A stretch of DNA of 64,000 nt from Plectrocnemia conspersa. Lineage: Eukaryota; Arthropoda; Insecta; Trichoptera; Polycentropodidae. The stretch is from assembly GCA_009617715.1 (NCBI GenBank), contig VTFK01000644.1:1-64000 (forward strand), written 5' to 3'. Position numbers and translations under genes: made by a program. Shown in pieces: positions 1-11,485 of the stretch; positions within the stretch are counted from its first letter, which is position 1; each line of letters opens with the position of its first letter. A model generated the notes under the pieces. The model was not told the origin of the DNA. It made no database searches and worked only from the letters and a program-made list of their open reading frames with translations.

Positions 1-359
1 TAAAAAAAACTTCATTACTTTTCAAATTAAAAAATAAAATTTTGGTTTAGCCATTTCTGGGCCACCGTATCCTGATCATTTGTATGTCCCATACCACAAA
101 AAATATATTATTAGTACACTGCACTAAAACATTTGTTTATTGCACTTAAATAAATTAAAAGTAACATAGATGATTTCAATATGTTTTATATTAATCATTT
201 CCATTTTTTCCAAAATAATAATTATGTATTATATAGGTGATATAAACAAAAAACCAAACATAAATTCTCAGACAGGGACTTTCTAATTAGCATATTTTTT
301 TAAAAATAGCACTAAAAAGAGTCTTAAACTTTTTTTTCACCACACAATCAAGAAACAAG
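1..359. other. AT-rich sequence, nothing recognised
   Basis: Very AT-rich DNA before the first recognisable relic. I see no reading frame, inverted repeat or tandem repeat here. It may belong to the same old mobile element as the coding-like relic that follows, but nothing in the bases shows it. Confidence 0.4.
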
Positions 360-627
360 TGGAATCAATAGTATATTACAAACCATGTGTGGCATCTTGA
401 TCAAAACCAATAATATATTTTTTGATGGTTTAAATATATTGCTCTGCTAAATTTCTACCATTAAAAGAGTTTCGTAAAGCTCTAAACCAGTGTATCTTAA
501 CTGAATGGTCACGTGGCACTTTTGAAACAACTGAAAACATTTTTGAAACCATACCAGACTCTTTAATATCTTCCTAGACTTTTGTGTCTTCTTTATAACT
601 AAAATATCTAATAACAGCTTCAATTTT
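360..627 (-). pseudogene. Unclassified coding-like relic, probably from a mobile element
   Basis: Read on the minus strand from about 627 downward, one frame gives a protein-like string with only two or three stops in about 85 codons. It includes the stretches KIEAVIRYF, GMVSKMFSVVSKVPRDHS and WFRALRNSFNGRNLAEQYI. In such AT-rich DNA most frames stop every 10-15 codons, so a 45-codon open run with mixed composition is notable. I do not recognise the family. It abuts the repeat that begins at 632 and could be the tail of a transposase. No start codon, splice site or upstream half is visible. It could also be chance. Confidence 0.3.
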
Positions 628-631
628 ATAT

Positions 632-975
632 ACTTAAAAAAATATTTTTCTCACATTTATAGTGTTTTATAATTAATTTACTTATTCTGTTTTTATATTT
701 CCAACAATTTTTAACTTAAAGTACCTCTTATTACATTATTACTATTTTTACGTCTACACCATTTAAACCTATTGGCCCAAATGGTGTAGACTTCCAAATT
801 TTAATTATATTCTTAAATTTATGGACATTTCTTAATTAAAAAATCAGGAATTTTGACTATGTATACTTATTTTCAGACTTTATATCCGATTTCTAGTTCA
901 AACCCTTTTAAGAGACACATTTGTAGACTTTAAAAATAGATAAATTAAAAAAAAATCATTATGATTTTTTTTCAC
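632..975 (+). repeat. Left flanking repeat (R1) of the satellite block
   Basis: About 340 bp that recur, in the same orientation, at about 7200-7510 and in part at about 6660-6890. Shared landmarks are the run ending TTTCTCACATTTATAGTG (left at about 650, right at about 7217), then AAATTTATGGA, AAATCAGGAA, TATACTTATTTT and finally ATCATTATGATTTTT. The left copy has an extra segment holding a hairpin (752-791) that the right copies lack. The copies are diverged by many point changes, so the duplication is old. It sits directly against the tandem array, so R1 may be the end of the element that carries the array. Confidence 0.65.
752..791. repeat. 13-bp inverted repeat (hairpin)
   Basis: GTCTACACCATTT at 752-764 is matched exactly by its reverse complement at 779-791, with a 14-base loop between them. 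It lies within the left flanking repeat and has no counterpart in the right-hand copies, so it may be a small insertion or a lost element end. Confidence 0.75.
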
Positions 976-979
976 AAAT

Positions 980-3900
980 TTTTAAATATTTAAAATACGC
1001 TGAATATTTTATTACATAGTGAAATTATTGTTGATTTTTTAGAGGTCCTTTGTAAGTGTTTTAGACCCAAAAACGACCATAAAAAGCTGTAAATATTTTT
1101 TGAGTACTATTGAAGGTCTTTTACGTGTGTTAAAGGTCAAAAATAACGTATTTTGTGACCCTAAATCTGTACGAAAAGCTAAATATTTTTTTTCTTAGGA
1201 CAAATTATTGCTAGTTTTAAAGGTCTTTTTCGTGTGCTTAAGATTTAAAAACGACCATAAAATCTAGAAATATTGCATCTTAGTACAAGAAGTGATGATA
1301 TTCAAGGTATATAATACGTGATTAAGACCCTAAAAAACGTGTTTTTGACCTTAAATATCGACAATAAGCTGAATATTTTTATACGTAGTGCAATATTCAT
1401 TAATTTTAGAGGTCTTTTGTAAGTATTTTAGACCCAAATACGACCATAAAAAGCTGCAAATATTTATTTTCAGTTGAATTATTGTTGATATTCAAGAACT
1501 ATATAACGTGTTTTAGACCCTATATAACGTATTTTGTGACCTTAAATATTTAAAATACGCTGAATATTTTATTACATAGTGAAATTATTGTTGATTTTTT
1601 AGGGTCCTTTTACGTGTTTTAGACCACAAAACGTTCATCAAAAGCTGTAAATATTGATTTTGAGTACTATTAAAGGTCTTTTACATGTGTTAAAGGTTAA
1701 AAATAACGTATTTTGTGACCCTAAATCTGTTCGAAAAGCTAAATATTTTTTTTTTTTCAAGACAAATTATTGCTAGTTTTAAAGGTCTTTTTCACGTGCT
1801 TTAGATTCAAAAACGACCATAAAATCTAAAAATATTGCATCTTAGTACAAGAAGTGATGATATTCAAGGTATATAATACGTGATTAAGACCCTAAAAAAC
1901 GTGTTTTTGACCTTAAATATCGACAATAAGCTGAATATTTTTATACGTAGTGCAATATTCATTAATTTTAGAGGTCTTTTGTTAGTATTTCAGACCCAAA
2001 TACGACCATAAAAAGCTGCAAATATTTATTTTCAGTTGAATTATTGTTGATAACTACTAACTATAAAACGTGTTATAGACCCTATATAACGTATTTTGTG
2101 ACCTTAAATATTTAAAATACGCTGAATATTTTATTACATAGTGAAATTATTGTTGATTTTTTTGGGTCCTTTTACGTGTTTTAGACCACAAAATGACCAT
2201 CAAAAGCTGTAATTAAAAATTTTGAGTACTATTGAAGGTCTTTTACGTGTGTTAAAGGTCAAAAATAACGTATTTTGTGACCCTAAATCTGTACGAAAAG
2301 CTAAATATTTTTTTTCTTAGGACAAATTATTGCTAGTTTTAAAGGTCTTTTTCGTGTGCTTAAGATTTAAAAACGACCATAAAATCTAGAAATATTGCAT
2401 CTTAGTACAAGAAGTGATGATATTCAAGGTATATAATACGTGATTAAGACCCTAAAAAACGTGTTTTTGACCTTAAATATCGACAATAAGCTGAATATTT
2501 ATATACGTAGTGCAATATTCATTAATTTTAGAGGTCTTTTGTTAGTATTTCAGACCCAAATACGACCATAAAAAGCTGCAAATATTTATTTTCAGTTGAA
2601 TTATTGTTGATATTCAAGAACTATATAACGTGTTTTAGACCCTATATAACGTATTTTGTGACCTTAAATATTTAAAATACGCTGAATATTTTATTACATA
2701 GTGAAATTATTGTTCAATTTTTAGGGTCCTTTTACGTGTCTTGAAAACAAAACGGAAATCAAAAGCTGTAAATATTGATTTTGAGTACTTTTAAGGGTCT
2801 TTTACATGTGTGTTAAAGTTCAAAAAAGAACGTAATTTTGTGACCCTAAATCTGTTCGAAAAGCTAAATATTTTTTTTTCAAGACAAATTATTGCTAGTT
2901 TTAAAGGTTTTTTTCACGTGCTTTAGATTAAAAAACGACCATAAAATCTTAAAATATTGCATCTTAGTACAAGAAGTGTCGATATTCAAGGTATATAATA
3001 CGTGATTAAGACCCTAAAAAACGTGTTTTTTGACCTTAAATATCGACAATAAGCTGAATATTTTTATACGTAGTGCAATATTCATTAATTTTAGAGGTTT
3101 TTTTTGTTAGTATTTCAGACCCAAATACGACCATAAAAAGCTGCAAATATTTATTTTCAGTTGAATTATTGTTGATATTCAAGAACTATATAACGTGTTT
3201 TAGACCCTATATAACGTATTTTGTGACCTTAAATATTTAAAATACGCTGAATATTTTATTACATAGTGAAATTATTGTTCAATTTTTAGGGTCCTTTTAC
3301 GTGTCTTGGACCACAAAACGGAAATCAAAAGCTGTAAATATTGATTTTGAGTACTTTTAAGGGTCTTTTACATGTGTTAAAGTTCAAAAAGAACGTATTT
3401 TGTGACCCTAAATCTGTTCGAAAAGCTAAATATTTTTTTTTTTCAAGACAAATTATTGCTAGTTTTAAAGGGTTTTTTCACGTGCTTTAGATTCAAAAAC
3501 GACCATAAAATCTTAAAATATTGCATCTTAGTACAAGAAGTGTCGATATTCAAGGTATATAATACGTGATTAAGACCCTAAAAAACGTGTTTTTTGACCT
3601 TAAATATCGACAATAAGCTGAATATTTTTATACGTAGTGCAATATTCATTAATTTTAGAGGTCTTTTGTTAGTATTTCAGACCCAAATACGACCATAAAA
3701 AGCTGCAAATATTTATTTTCAGTTGAATTATTGTTGATATTCAAGAACTATATAACGTGTTTTAGACCCTATATAACGTATTTTGTGACCTTAAATATTT
3801 AAAATACGCTGAATATTTTATTACATAGTGAAAATATTGTTCAATTTTTAGGGTCCTTTTACGTGTCTTGGAAAACAAAACGGAAATCAAAAGCTGTAAA

Positions 3901-6540
3901 TATTGATTTTGAGTACTTTTAAGGGTCTTTTACATGTGTTAAAGTTCAAAAAGAACGTAATTTGTGACCCTAAATCTGTTCGAAAGCTAAAATTTTTTTT
4001 TTTTTCAAGACAAATTATTGCTAGTTTTAAAGGTTTTTTTCACGTGCTTTAGATTTAAAAACGACCATAAAATCTTAAAATATTGCATCTTAGTACAAGA
4101 AGTGTCGATATTCAAGGTATATAATACGTGATTAAGACCCTAAAAAAAACGTGTTTTTTTGACCTTAAATATCGACAATAAGCTGAATATTTTTTTATAC
4201 GTAGTGCAATATTCATTAATTTTAGAGGTCTTTTGTTAGTATTTCAGACCCAAATACGACCATAAAAAGCTGCAAATATTTATTTTCAGTTGAATTATTG
4301 TTGATATTCAAGAACTATATAACGTGTTTTAGACCCTATATAACGTATTTTGTGACCTTAAATATTTAAAATACGCTGAATATTTTATTACATAGTGAAA
4401 TTATTGTTCAATTTTTAGGGTCCTTTTACGTGTCTTTGAAAACAAAACGGAAATCAAAAGCTGTAAATATTGATTTTGAGTACTTTTAAGGGTCTTTTAC
4501 ATGTGTTAAAGTTCAAAAAGAACGTAATTTGTGACCCTAAATCTGTTCGAAAAGCTAAATATTTTTTTTTTCAAGACAAATTATTGCTAGTTTTAAAGGT
4601 TTTTTTCACGTGCTTTAGATTAAAAAACGACCATAAAATCTTAAAATATTGCATCTTAGTACAAGAAGTGTCGATATTCAAGGTATATAATACGTGATTA
4701 AGACCCTAAAAAACGTGTTTTTTGACCTTAAATATCGACAATAAGCTGAATATTTTTATACGTAGTGCAATATTCATTAATTTTAGAGGTCTTTTGTTAG
4801 TATTTCAGACCCAAATACGACCATAAAAAAGCTGCAAATATTTATTTTCAGTTGAATTATTGTTGATATTCAAGAACTATATAACGTGTTTTAGACCCTA
4901 TATAACGTATTTTGTGACCTTAAATATTTAAAATACGCTGAATATTTTATTACATAGTGAAATTATTGTTGAATTTTTAGGGTCCTTTGACGTGTCTTAG
5001 ACCACAAAACGGAAATCAAAAGCTGTAAATATTGATTTTGAGTACTTTTAAGGGTCTTTTACATGTGTTAAAGTTCAAAAAGAACGTATTTTGTGACCCT
5101 AAATCTGTTCGAAAAGCTAAATATTTTTTTTTTCAAGACAAATTATTGCTAGTTTTAAAGGTTTTTTTCACGTGCTTTAGATTTAAAAACGACCATAAAA
5201 TCTTAAAATATTGCATCTTAGTACAAGAAGTGTCGATATTCAAGGTATATAATACGTGATTAAGACCCTAAAAAACGTGTTTTTTGACCTTAAATATCGA
5301 CAATAAGCTGAATATTTTTATACGTAGTGCAATATTCATTAATTTTAGAGGTCTTTTGTTAGTATTTCAGACCCAAATACGACCATAAAAAGCTGCAAAT
5401 ATTTATTTTCAGTTGAATTATTGTTGATATTCAAGAACTATATAACGTGTTTTAGACCCTATATAACGTATTTTGTGACCTTAAATATTTAAAATACGCT
5501 GAATATTTTATTACATAGTGAAATTATTGTTGATTTTTTAGGGTCCTTTTACGTGTCTTAGACCACAAAACGGAAATCAAAAGCTGTAAATATTGATTTT
5601 GAGTACTTTTAAGGGTCTTTTACATGTGTTAAAGGTCAAAAATAACGTATTTTGTGACCCTAAATCTGTACGAAAAGCTAAATATTTTTTTTCTTAAGAC
5701 AAATTATTGCTAGTTTTAAAGGTCTTTTTCACGTGCTTTAGATTTAAAAACGACCATAAAATCTAAAAATATTGCATCTTAGTACAAGAAGTGATGATAT
5801 TCAAGGTATATAATACGTGATTAAGACCCTAAAAAACGTGTTTTTTGACCTTAAATATCGACAATAAGCTGAATATTTTTATACGTAGTGCAATATTCAT
5901 TAATTTTAGAGGTCTTTTGTAAGTATTTTAGACCCAAATACGACCATAAAAAGCTGCAAATATTTATTTGTAGTTGAATTATTGTTGATAACTAAGAACT
6001 ATAAAACGTGTTATAGACCCTATATAACGTATTTTGTGACCTTAAATATTTAAAATACGCTGAATATTTTATTACATAGTGAAATTATTGTTGATTTTTA
6101 AGGGTCCTTTTACGTGTTTTAGACCACAAAACGACCATCAAAAGCCGTAAATAATAATTTTAAGTACTTTTAAATGTCTTTAACATGTGTTTTAGGACAA
6201 AAATAATGTATTTTGTGACCCTTAATCTGTACGAAAAGCTAAATATTTTTTTTCTAAAGACGAATTATTGCTAGTTTTAAAGGTCTTTTTCACGTGCTTT
6301 AGATTCAAAAACGACCATAAAATCTGAAAATATTGCATCTTAGTACAAGAAGTGTAGATATTCAAGGTATATAATACGTGATTAAGACCTTAAAAAACGT
6401 ATTTTTTGACTTTAAATATCGACAATTAGCTGAATATTTTTAGACGTAGTTCAATATTTATTAATTTTAGAGGTCTTTTGTACGTATTTTAGACCCAAAT
6501 ACAATCATAAAAAGCTGCAAATTATTTTTTTTAGTACAAA
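980..6540 (+). repeat. Tandem satellite array, about ten 561-bp units of six ~94-bp sub-units
   Basis: The string TTAAATATTTAAAATACGCT recurs at 982, 1542, 2104, 2664, 3229, 3791, 4358, 4920, 5481 and 6042, giving spacings of 560-567 bp. Within each unit a weaker motif (A/CGCTGAATATTTT, then a GTGNAATTATTG-like run, TTTTAGGTC, ACGTGTTTTAGACC, and AAACGACCATAAAA) repeats about six times at 83-107 bp. The 561-bp unit is therefore a higher-order repeat of diverged sub-units of about 94 bp. Interior units (about 2664-5480) share private variants such as ACGGAAATCAAAAGC and GTACTTTTAAGGGTC. The outer units are more diverged and the last one is degraded. Short frames of 75 codons inside units 7 and 8 recur only because the unit recurs, and no coding role is suggested. 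Centromeric or heterochromatic satellite, or the core of a repeat-bearing transposon, are both possible. Confidence 0.93.
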
Positions 6541-6659
6541 TATTGATGATATTTGAGATATATTACGTATTTTGTATCCTTATATCCATATTTTAATTAA
6601 AAGTCGTTTTAATTCAAATATGGAATATAGTCAATAAATAGAAAAATAATAAAATAAGT
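6541..6659. other. Right edge of the satellite array
   Basis: Sequence here still shows traces of the array (for example TTGATGATATTTGAGATATATTACGTATTTTG) but no longer follows the 561-bp register. It marks the decayed right boundary. Confidence 0.5.
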
Positions 6660-7200
6660 CTTTTTTTTCTAAAGGCCGAAATTTGTAGACTTTGTAATTT
6701 TACCGTTATTCCTAAATTTATGGAATTTTTTAATAACAAAATCAGGAATATTTACAATGAATACTTATTTTTAGTCTTAAAATGTGATTTTAAATGAATA
6801 ACACCTATAAAATACTCATTTGTGGACTTTATAAATAGATAAATTAAAATAATTATAATGATTTTTTACTTATTTATGGTAAAATTTGAACTTAAAATCG
6901 CATTTAAAGACTGCAAAGTATTTTTAGTAAAAATTTTTGATTAGATGTAGAAAGCTCAAAACTTACCACCAAATTTTTTTTTTTTATTTTATAAATTTTT
7001 TTTTTTTTTTTCATAAATTTATTAAAATATTTTAATAGATAAATTAGGAGGTTATGCAAAGATTTTTATTTGAAACAAATAATATGCGTTTTTAACCTTA
7101 AATTGCAATTTATAACATGAATCTATTTTAGATATGAAAATTGAAAATAAACGATTTTTTTTAAATCCACAAATAAAAAAGAACAAAACTGTAAGCTCGA
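6660..7200 (+). repeat. Right flanking repeat, first copy (R1-R2)
   Basis: A two-part repeat. The first part (about 6660-6890) matches the left flanking repeat at 780-970. The second part (R2, about 6900-7200) carries TTGATTAGATGTAGAA, AAATTAGGAGGTTATG, ATGCGTTTT and AAATCCACAAA. R2 recurs at about 7740-8046. Long T-runs (6978-7010) lie inside. It is noncoding and clearly related to its neighbours, with many point differences. Confidence 0.65.
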
Positions 7201-8046
7201 CTTAAAAAAATATTTTTCTCACATTTATAGTGTTTTAAAATTAATTTACTTTTTCTGTTTTTTATTTTTAACAGTTTTTAACTCATAGTACCTGTAACAG
7301 GCCTAAAATATGTAGACTTTTAGACGTTATTCTTAAATTTATGGACATTTTTAATAAAAAAATCAGGAATATTTACTATGTATACTTATTTTAAGTATTT
7401 GTATGCGATTTTTAAGTTTAAAACACCTGTAAGAGTCTTATTTGTGAACTTTATATATAGATAAATTAGAAAAATAATCATTATGATTTTTCACGAATTT
7501 ATAGTCAAAATTTAAAAAATAAACTTTTTAAAGTACTTATATATTTTCAGCCTTTTTTGCGATTTTAAGCTTAAAACATAATAATAATAGGAAAATAAAA
7601 ATATGTGAGTACTAAGAAAATTTTTTTTTTTTTTTAATTTTGACTATAAAGTCGTGAAAAATCATAATGATTTTCCTACATTATCTATATATAGTCCACA
7701 AATGAGTGTCTTACATGTGATTTGAACTCAAAATCACATTTAAAGACCTAAAAGTATACATAGTAAAAAATCTTGATTAGATGTAGAATGCTCAAAATTT
7801 TACACCCAAGTTTTTTTGGATTTTTCCTAAAGTTATAAAAATATTTTAATATATAAATTAGGAGTTTATGTTTGTATTCTTATTTGAAACAATTTATATG
7901 CGTTTTCAACGCAAAATGTTGAAAACGCATATAAATTGATTTTTCACGAATTCATATCACAAATCTATTTTAGATATGAAAAGTGAAAATAAACGGTTTT
8001 TTTTTAAATCCACAAAAAAAGAAGGACAAAACTTTAAACTCGAAAT
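7200..8046 (+). repeat. Right flanking repeat, second copy with an inverted R1 segment
   Basis: R1 in direct orientation (about 7200-7510) is followed by an inverted R1 segment (about 7630-7775, where AATCATAATGATTTT is the reverse complement of AAAATCATTATGATT). A second R2 (about 7740-8046) follows, ending AAATCCACAAA. The direct and inverted R1 segments form a large imperfect foldback of roughly 140-bp arms. The order R1, array, R1-R2, R1-inverted R1-R2 suggests repeated duplication of one parent repeat. Confidence 0.65.
7891..7937. repeat. Perfect 20-bp inverted repeat with 7-base loop
   Basis: Arm AATTTATATGCGTTTTCAAC (7891-7910) is followed by loop GCAAAAT and the exact reverse complement at 7918-7937. 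It lies inside the second R2 copy, at the place where the first R2 has only one arm (ATATGCGTTTTT near 7083). It therefore arose after the two R2 copies split, probably by a local inverted duplication. Confidence 0.85.
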
Positions 8047-8579
8047 ATAAAACAAAAATTTATCGAAACAAAACCCATAATTATTTTTTGCGGAATGTAG
8101 AATAAAAATATATTGCAAAAAGAATATCTAGAATAATGTGAACGTAAATAATGTGAACCATATTGGCTATAGTGTTTTTATTATATTTGACCGTAAAAGG
8201 ATGCACGCAAAAAACTAATGTATGTACAATTAAGCAGTAAATTAAAGCTGATGAAGCAGTTATAGGCTAACTATAAGCTCATGATTAATACAAACAAAAA
8301 ACATGTCAGACATTCCAGCAATAAAATTATTTATTATCACGGTTATCAAGGTAAGAGATGTAAATAAATATTACTTCGGTTTATTTGTACTACGAGTATT
8401 ATTCTGCAATGCACCAAGATTGCTCAAATATATGTTTAAAATTTTTTAATTGATATATAGGTGAATAAATAATGTATGTATGTCTTAATTAGAATTAAAT
8501 ATATCGTACATTTACGACAGTTTATGATTTTCGAATATTTTTGTAGTTTAATCTAAAAACAATACCCCTTGTCGAAGAT
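8047..8579. other. AT-rich noncoding DNA
   Basis: No frame, repeat or motif stands out. Composition shifts here from the satellite complex to ordinary noncoding sequence. Confidence 0.4.
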
Positions 8580-8800
8580 AAAAAATTAAACCAGTAGAGA
8601 AAATCAACACGCAGCCGGAATCCGGTATATATATTGCTTGCGGACCGAAATTAAATCCAAATATTTATTCTATCGTTTCCGTGTGTCGGTTGGATTCGGC
8701 AAAATTTTATTAGGAAATCGAACAAATTTTCAACTTCGATTCGTGCCGTGGGGCACTTTTATTATTTCGCGACCGAAGCTTGCACGCGGTTCTCTTTTTA
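8580..8800. promoter_or_regulatory. GC-richer noncoding island
   Basis: Composition rises sharply, with CpG-containing words such as GCCGGAATCCGG, TGCGGACCGAAATT and TCGCGACCGAAGC, in otherwise AT-rich DNA. There is no credible reading frame. It is the first of a series of similar islands. A role as a cis-regulatory element is inference from composition only. Confidence 0.35.
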
Positions 8801-9479
8801 ATAGTTAACTATAACGTATTGAATTCTATACATCATTTTAGAATGTTAAAAATTCCTATAAAATATTTGATTTTTTATTGTTAAATTTTTATTTTCATTT
8901 TCTTTATCGAAAGATTAAAATGTTGTTTTTTTTAATTAAACAATTTTTTAATATTGTAAGGCTTAGGTTTTTACGATAATGAAAAATTTGACGGCAAAAA
9001 ATCAGGAAACGATAATGAAGCGGAAAAAAAATTCTCTTTTTCTGTACATATAATCCTAAGTACATTGGAAAATTATGTTTTTCTTAATGACATAAATTCC
9101 AAACGAGCCTTATAATTCTAACGTGAGTTAAAGGATTGTATGTTCGGATATCATGAACTGCATAAAAAATAATTATCGAATCAAGAAAACCATCACAAAA
9201 TTTAATAACACCTTTATAGAATGCTTAATTTTAATTAATTAACCTCGTTTGCAGTTAATATATTTTTTAATATTTTTTAAATTTATTAATCATCTATTAT
9301 AATTTTAAATGTATATATGTACAAATAATATAATACAATGAACACTCACAAAAGCATATATTTGACCTGCGCATTAAAAATAAGTTGTTACTCAAATTAT
9401 CCTAACTTTTATACACTTTATATTGCGTTATATTTCATAAATTTTATTACTACATTTGATATATACAAATTTTTTTTAT
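8801..9479. other. AT-rich noncoding DNA
   Basis: Long A/T runs. No frame or repeat recognised. Confidence 0.4.
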
Positions 9480-9990
9480 TTTTCACATAATTTACAACGA
9501 AAAGCCAACGGATTTATATTGAAGAATTTTCCTCGCAATCGGCATTTGCACAAACACCGGTGGCTGACGCATAAAAAACCACTCGTTTAATTTAGAGAAG
9601 AAGAAAAAAGGTGTAATAAAACAATTTATGGTCTTCGTGAAGTATTATAAATTTTAAATGCAGCCGCCCAGTCAAAGGTAAGGAAAACCCTCCGACACCT
9701 TTTTCTGCGCAAGAGAAATAAAGCCACCCCCGGGCGAAAGATTTAAAAGTGATTTACATAGGCAATAAATTTTTATTATCTTTTTTTATTCCGAAAAGTC
9801 GTTAATTTTCAATCAATGCGAATGTCGAACAAAGTTCGCCCTGGCAAAGTAAAAAACGACGATGGGAAATGAGCCAACGCGGCTTTGGTAGTTTAACGCT
9901 TCCCGAGCTTCGTTAAATAACAATGAGGGTCGGTTTAATTAAATTTTAATACAATCCATGAAAGTTGCACAGTAACCGGTTAATATTTCG
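9480..9990. promoter_or_regulatory. GC-richer noncoding island
   Basis: A mixed-composition block with CGCAATCGGCATTTGC, CCACCCCCGGGCGAAAG and CAACGCGGCTTTGG. TTTAATTAAATTTTAAT near 9936 is a homeodomain-type core. No open frame of note on either strand. Confidence 0.35.
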
Positions 9991-11485
9991 CTTAAACAAC
10001 AAATTCATACCGTTTATCTTCAATAGTTAAACACGGTACTGAAAGTTTTAGATAAAATTAGCGCGTACGTTAACGTAATTTATTCATCCTTGCTATGCTA
10101 TAATACCAATCGATAAATTTACTTCTCAATTATTTACATGCATAAGCTTTTCAAACATCTTAAACAGTCTATTAATTTCTAGATAATTAGCATGCTATTC
10201 ATATTATTATTTGCAAATAACTAGAAGTCCCTATAAACATCATTAAAAATGCCAATAATTTTCGAAGACGAAGTGAGTTTTTTAAAATATGCTGAGATGC
10301 AATATATTAAAAATAACAAATACTTAATTTCTGAATCCAAATAATACATAATCAAACCTAAATTAATACTACTTTAATAACATATTATAAATGTAGGCTT
10401 AACGATCAATCCGCGAACTATAATGTTTTTAATTTTAATTTTAAGCAAAATGTAATTTAATTCAAAGGCGAATACAGTAAATAGTTCCAATAAATCCAAA
10501 ATCACGTACACGTGAATTTCGTCAATTCGGCGAAAGCGATGACAAGTTTCGTTGAAAAGAATTAATTATTAGTTGGAATTCTGTGCTGGTTTTCCTAAAC
10601 TACACAAAGGCCTGAACAATTGCTTTTTTTGCTAATTTACATTGCAAAATTTGCGTTTAAATGCAATTGTGTTTAGTATTGCTTAATTAATTCACAATAT
10701 ATCAAACAAAATAATACATTCCAATACATTGATACTTTTAAAATTGAGACGTTAATATGAATTAATACAGGCCTTAAAATAAAATGTATTTTATATTTAT
10801 AATGACAATTCAACTATTTATGTTTTACTATATTAATGTAATATTTTATTGTAGTATTTATATTAATTTAATATTTAATATTAAATTAATATAATACAAT
10901 TAAATATTATTATACTTATTTATTTTTAAATCTCAAACTTATATATAATATTAAATATAATTTATTTAATAAATTGACATACTAATTAATATCTATTTTG
11001 AATACTTTTGCTTAGGACAATATCACAACAAACATAATTTTTTTATTATGATCAAATCTACGAAACCTAGTAAATTTATTTTCTATGTTGACAAACTATA
11101 CTTAATTCACATAAATATACATTTTTATTTTATAAAAATAATCTTTTACGATCAAAAAATATGTTGGTTTGAATATTTTCTTTAATATTTTTTTCTGTGA
11201 CATATGGGTATGTATAAATTAACCTTTGCATTATTATCTTACCAGTAAATATTATCTTTTCTATTGTCATAAACAAAAGATTTCTATAGATTTATGAATG
11301 CCTAATCACCAAGGTGACTTTTTCTCATTATAATAATCAGAAGATCAAGATCATTAACGAGATGTGCAAGTGGCTAAAATCTGACAAAACACAATGGAAG
11401 TAATTTTTTTTTACTGGCGGCTAAAATCCATTTTATTTGTAGTATCAGTTATGATTGATTCAATATATTTGAGGCATATCTATGA
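9991..11485. other. AT-rich noncoding DNA with one palindrome
   Basis: Mostly A/T with a small mixed patch at 10500-10560. A 31-bp perfect palindrome, arms TATTAATTTAATATT around a single T, lies at 10861-10891. In sequence this AT-rich it may be chance. No frames. Confidence 0.4.

Noticed and set aside
4470..5259. Two near-identical 75-codon frames
   Set aside because: They are the same stretch of two successive satellite units. The frame is not kept in the other units, so similarity reflects the tandem repeat, not coding.
980..6540. CRISPR array
   Set aside because: Units are contiguous without unique spacers, 561 bp long, in eukaryotic DNA.
632..8046. Helitron carrying a tandem array
   Set aside because: No TC start, no CTRR end with a nearby 3' hairpin and no Rep/helicase sequence could be found. 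The hairpin at 752-791 is not next to such an end.
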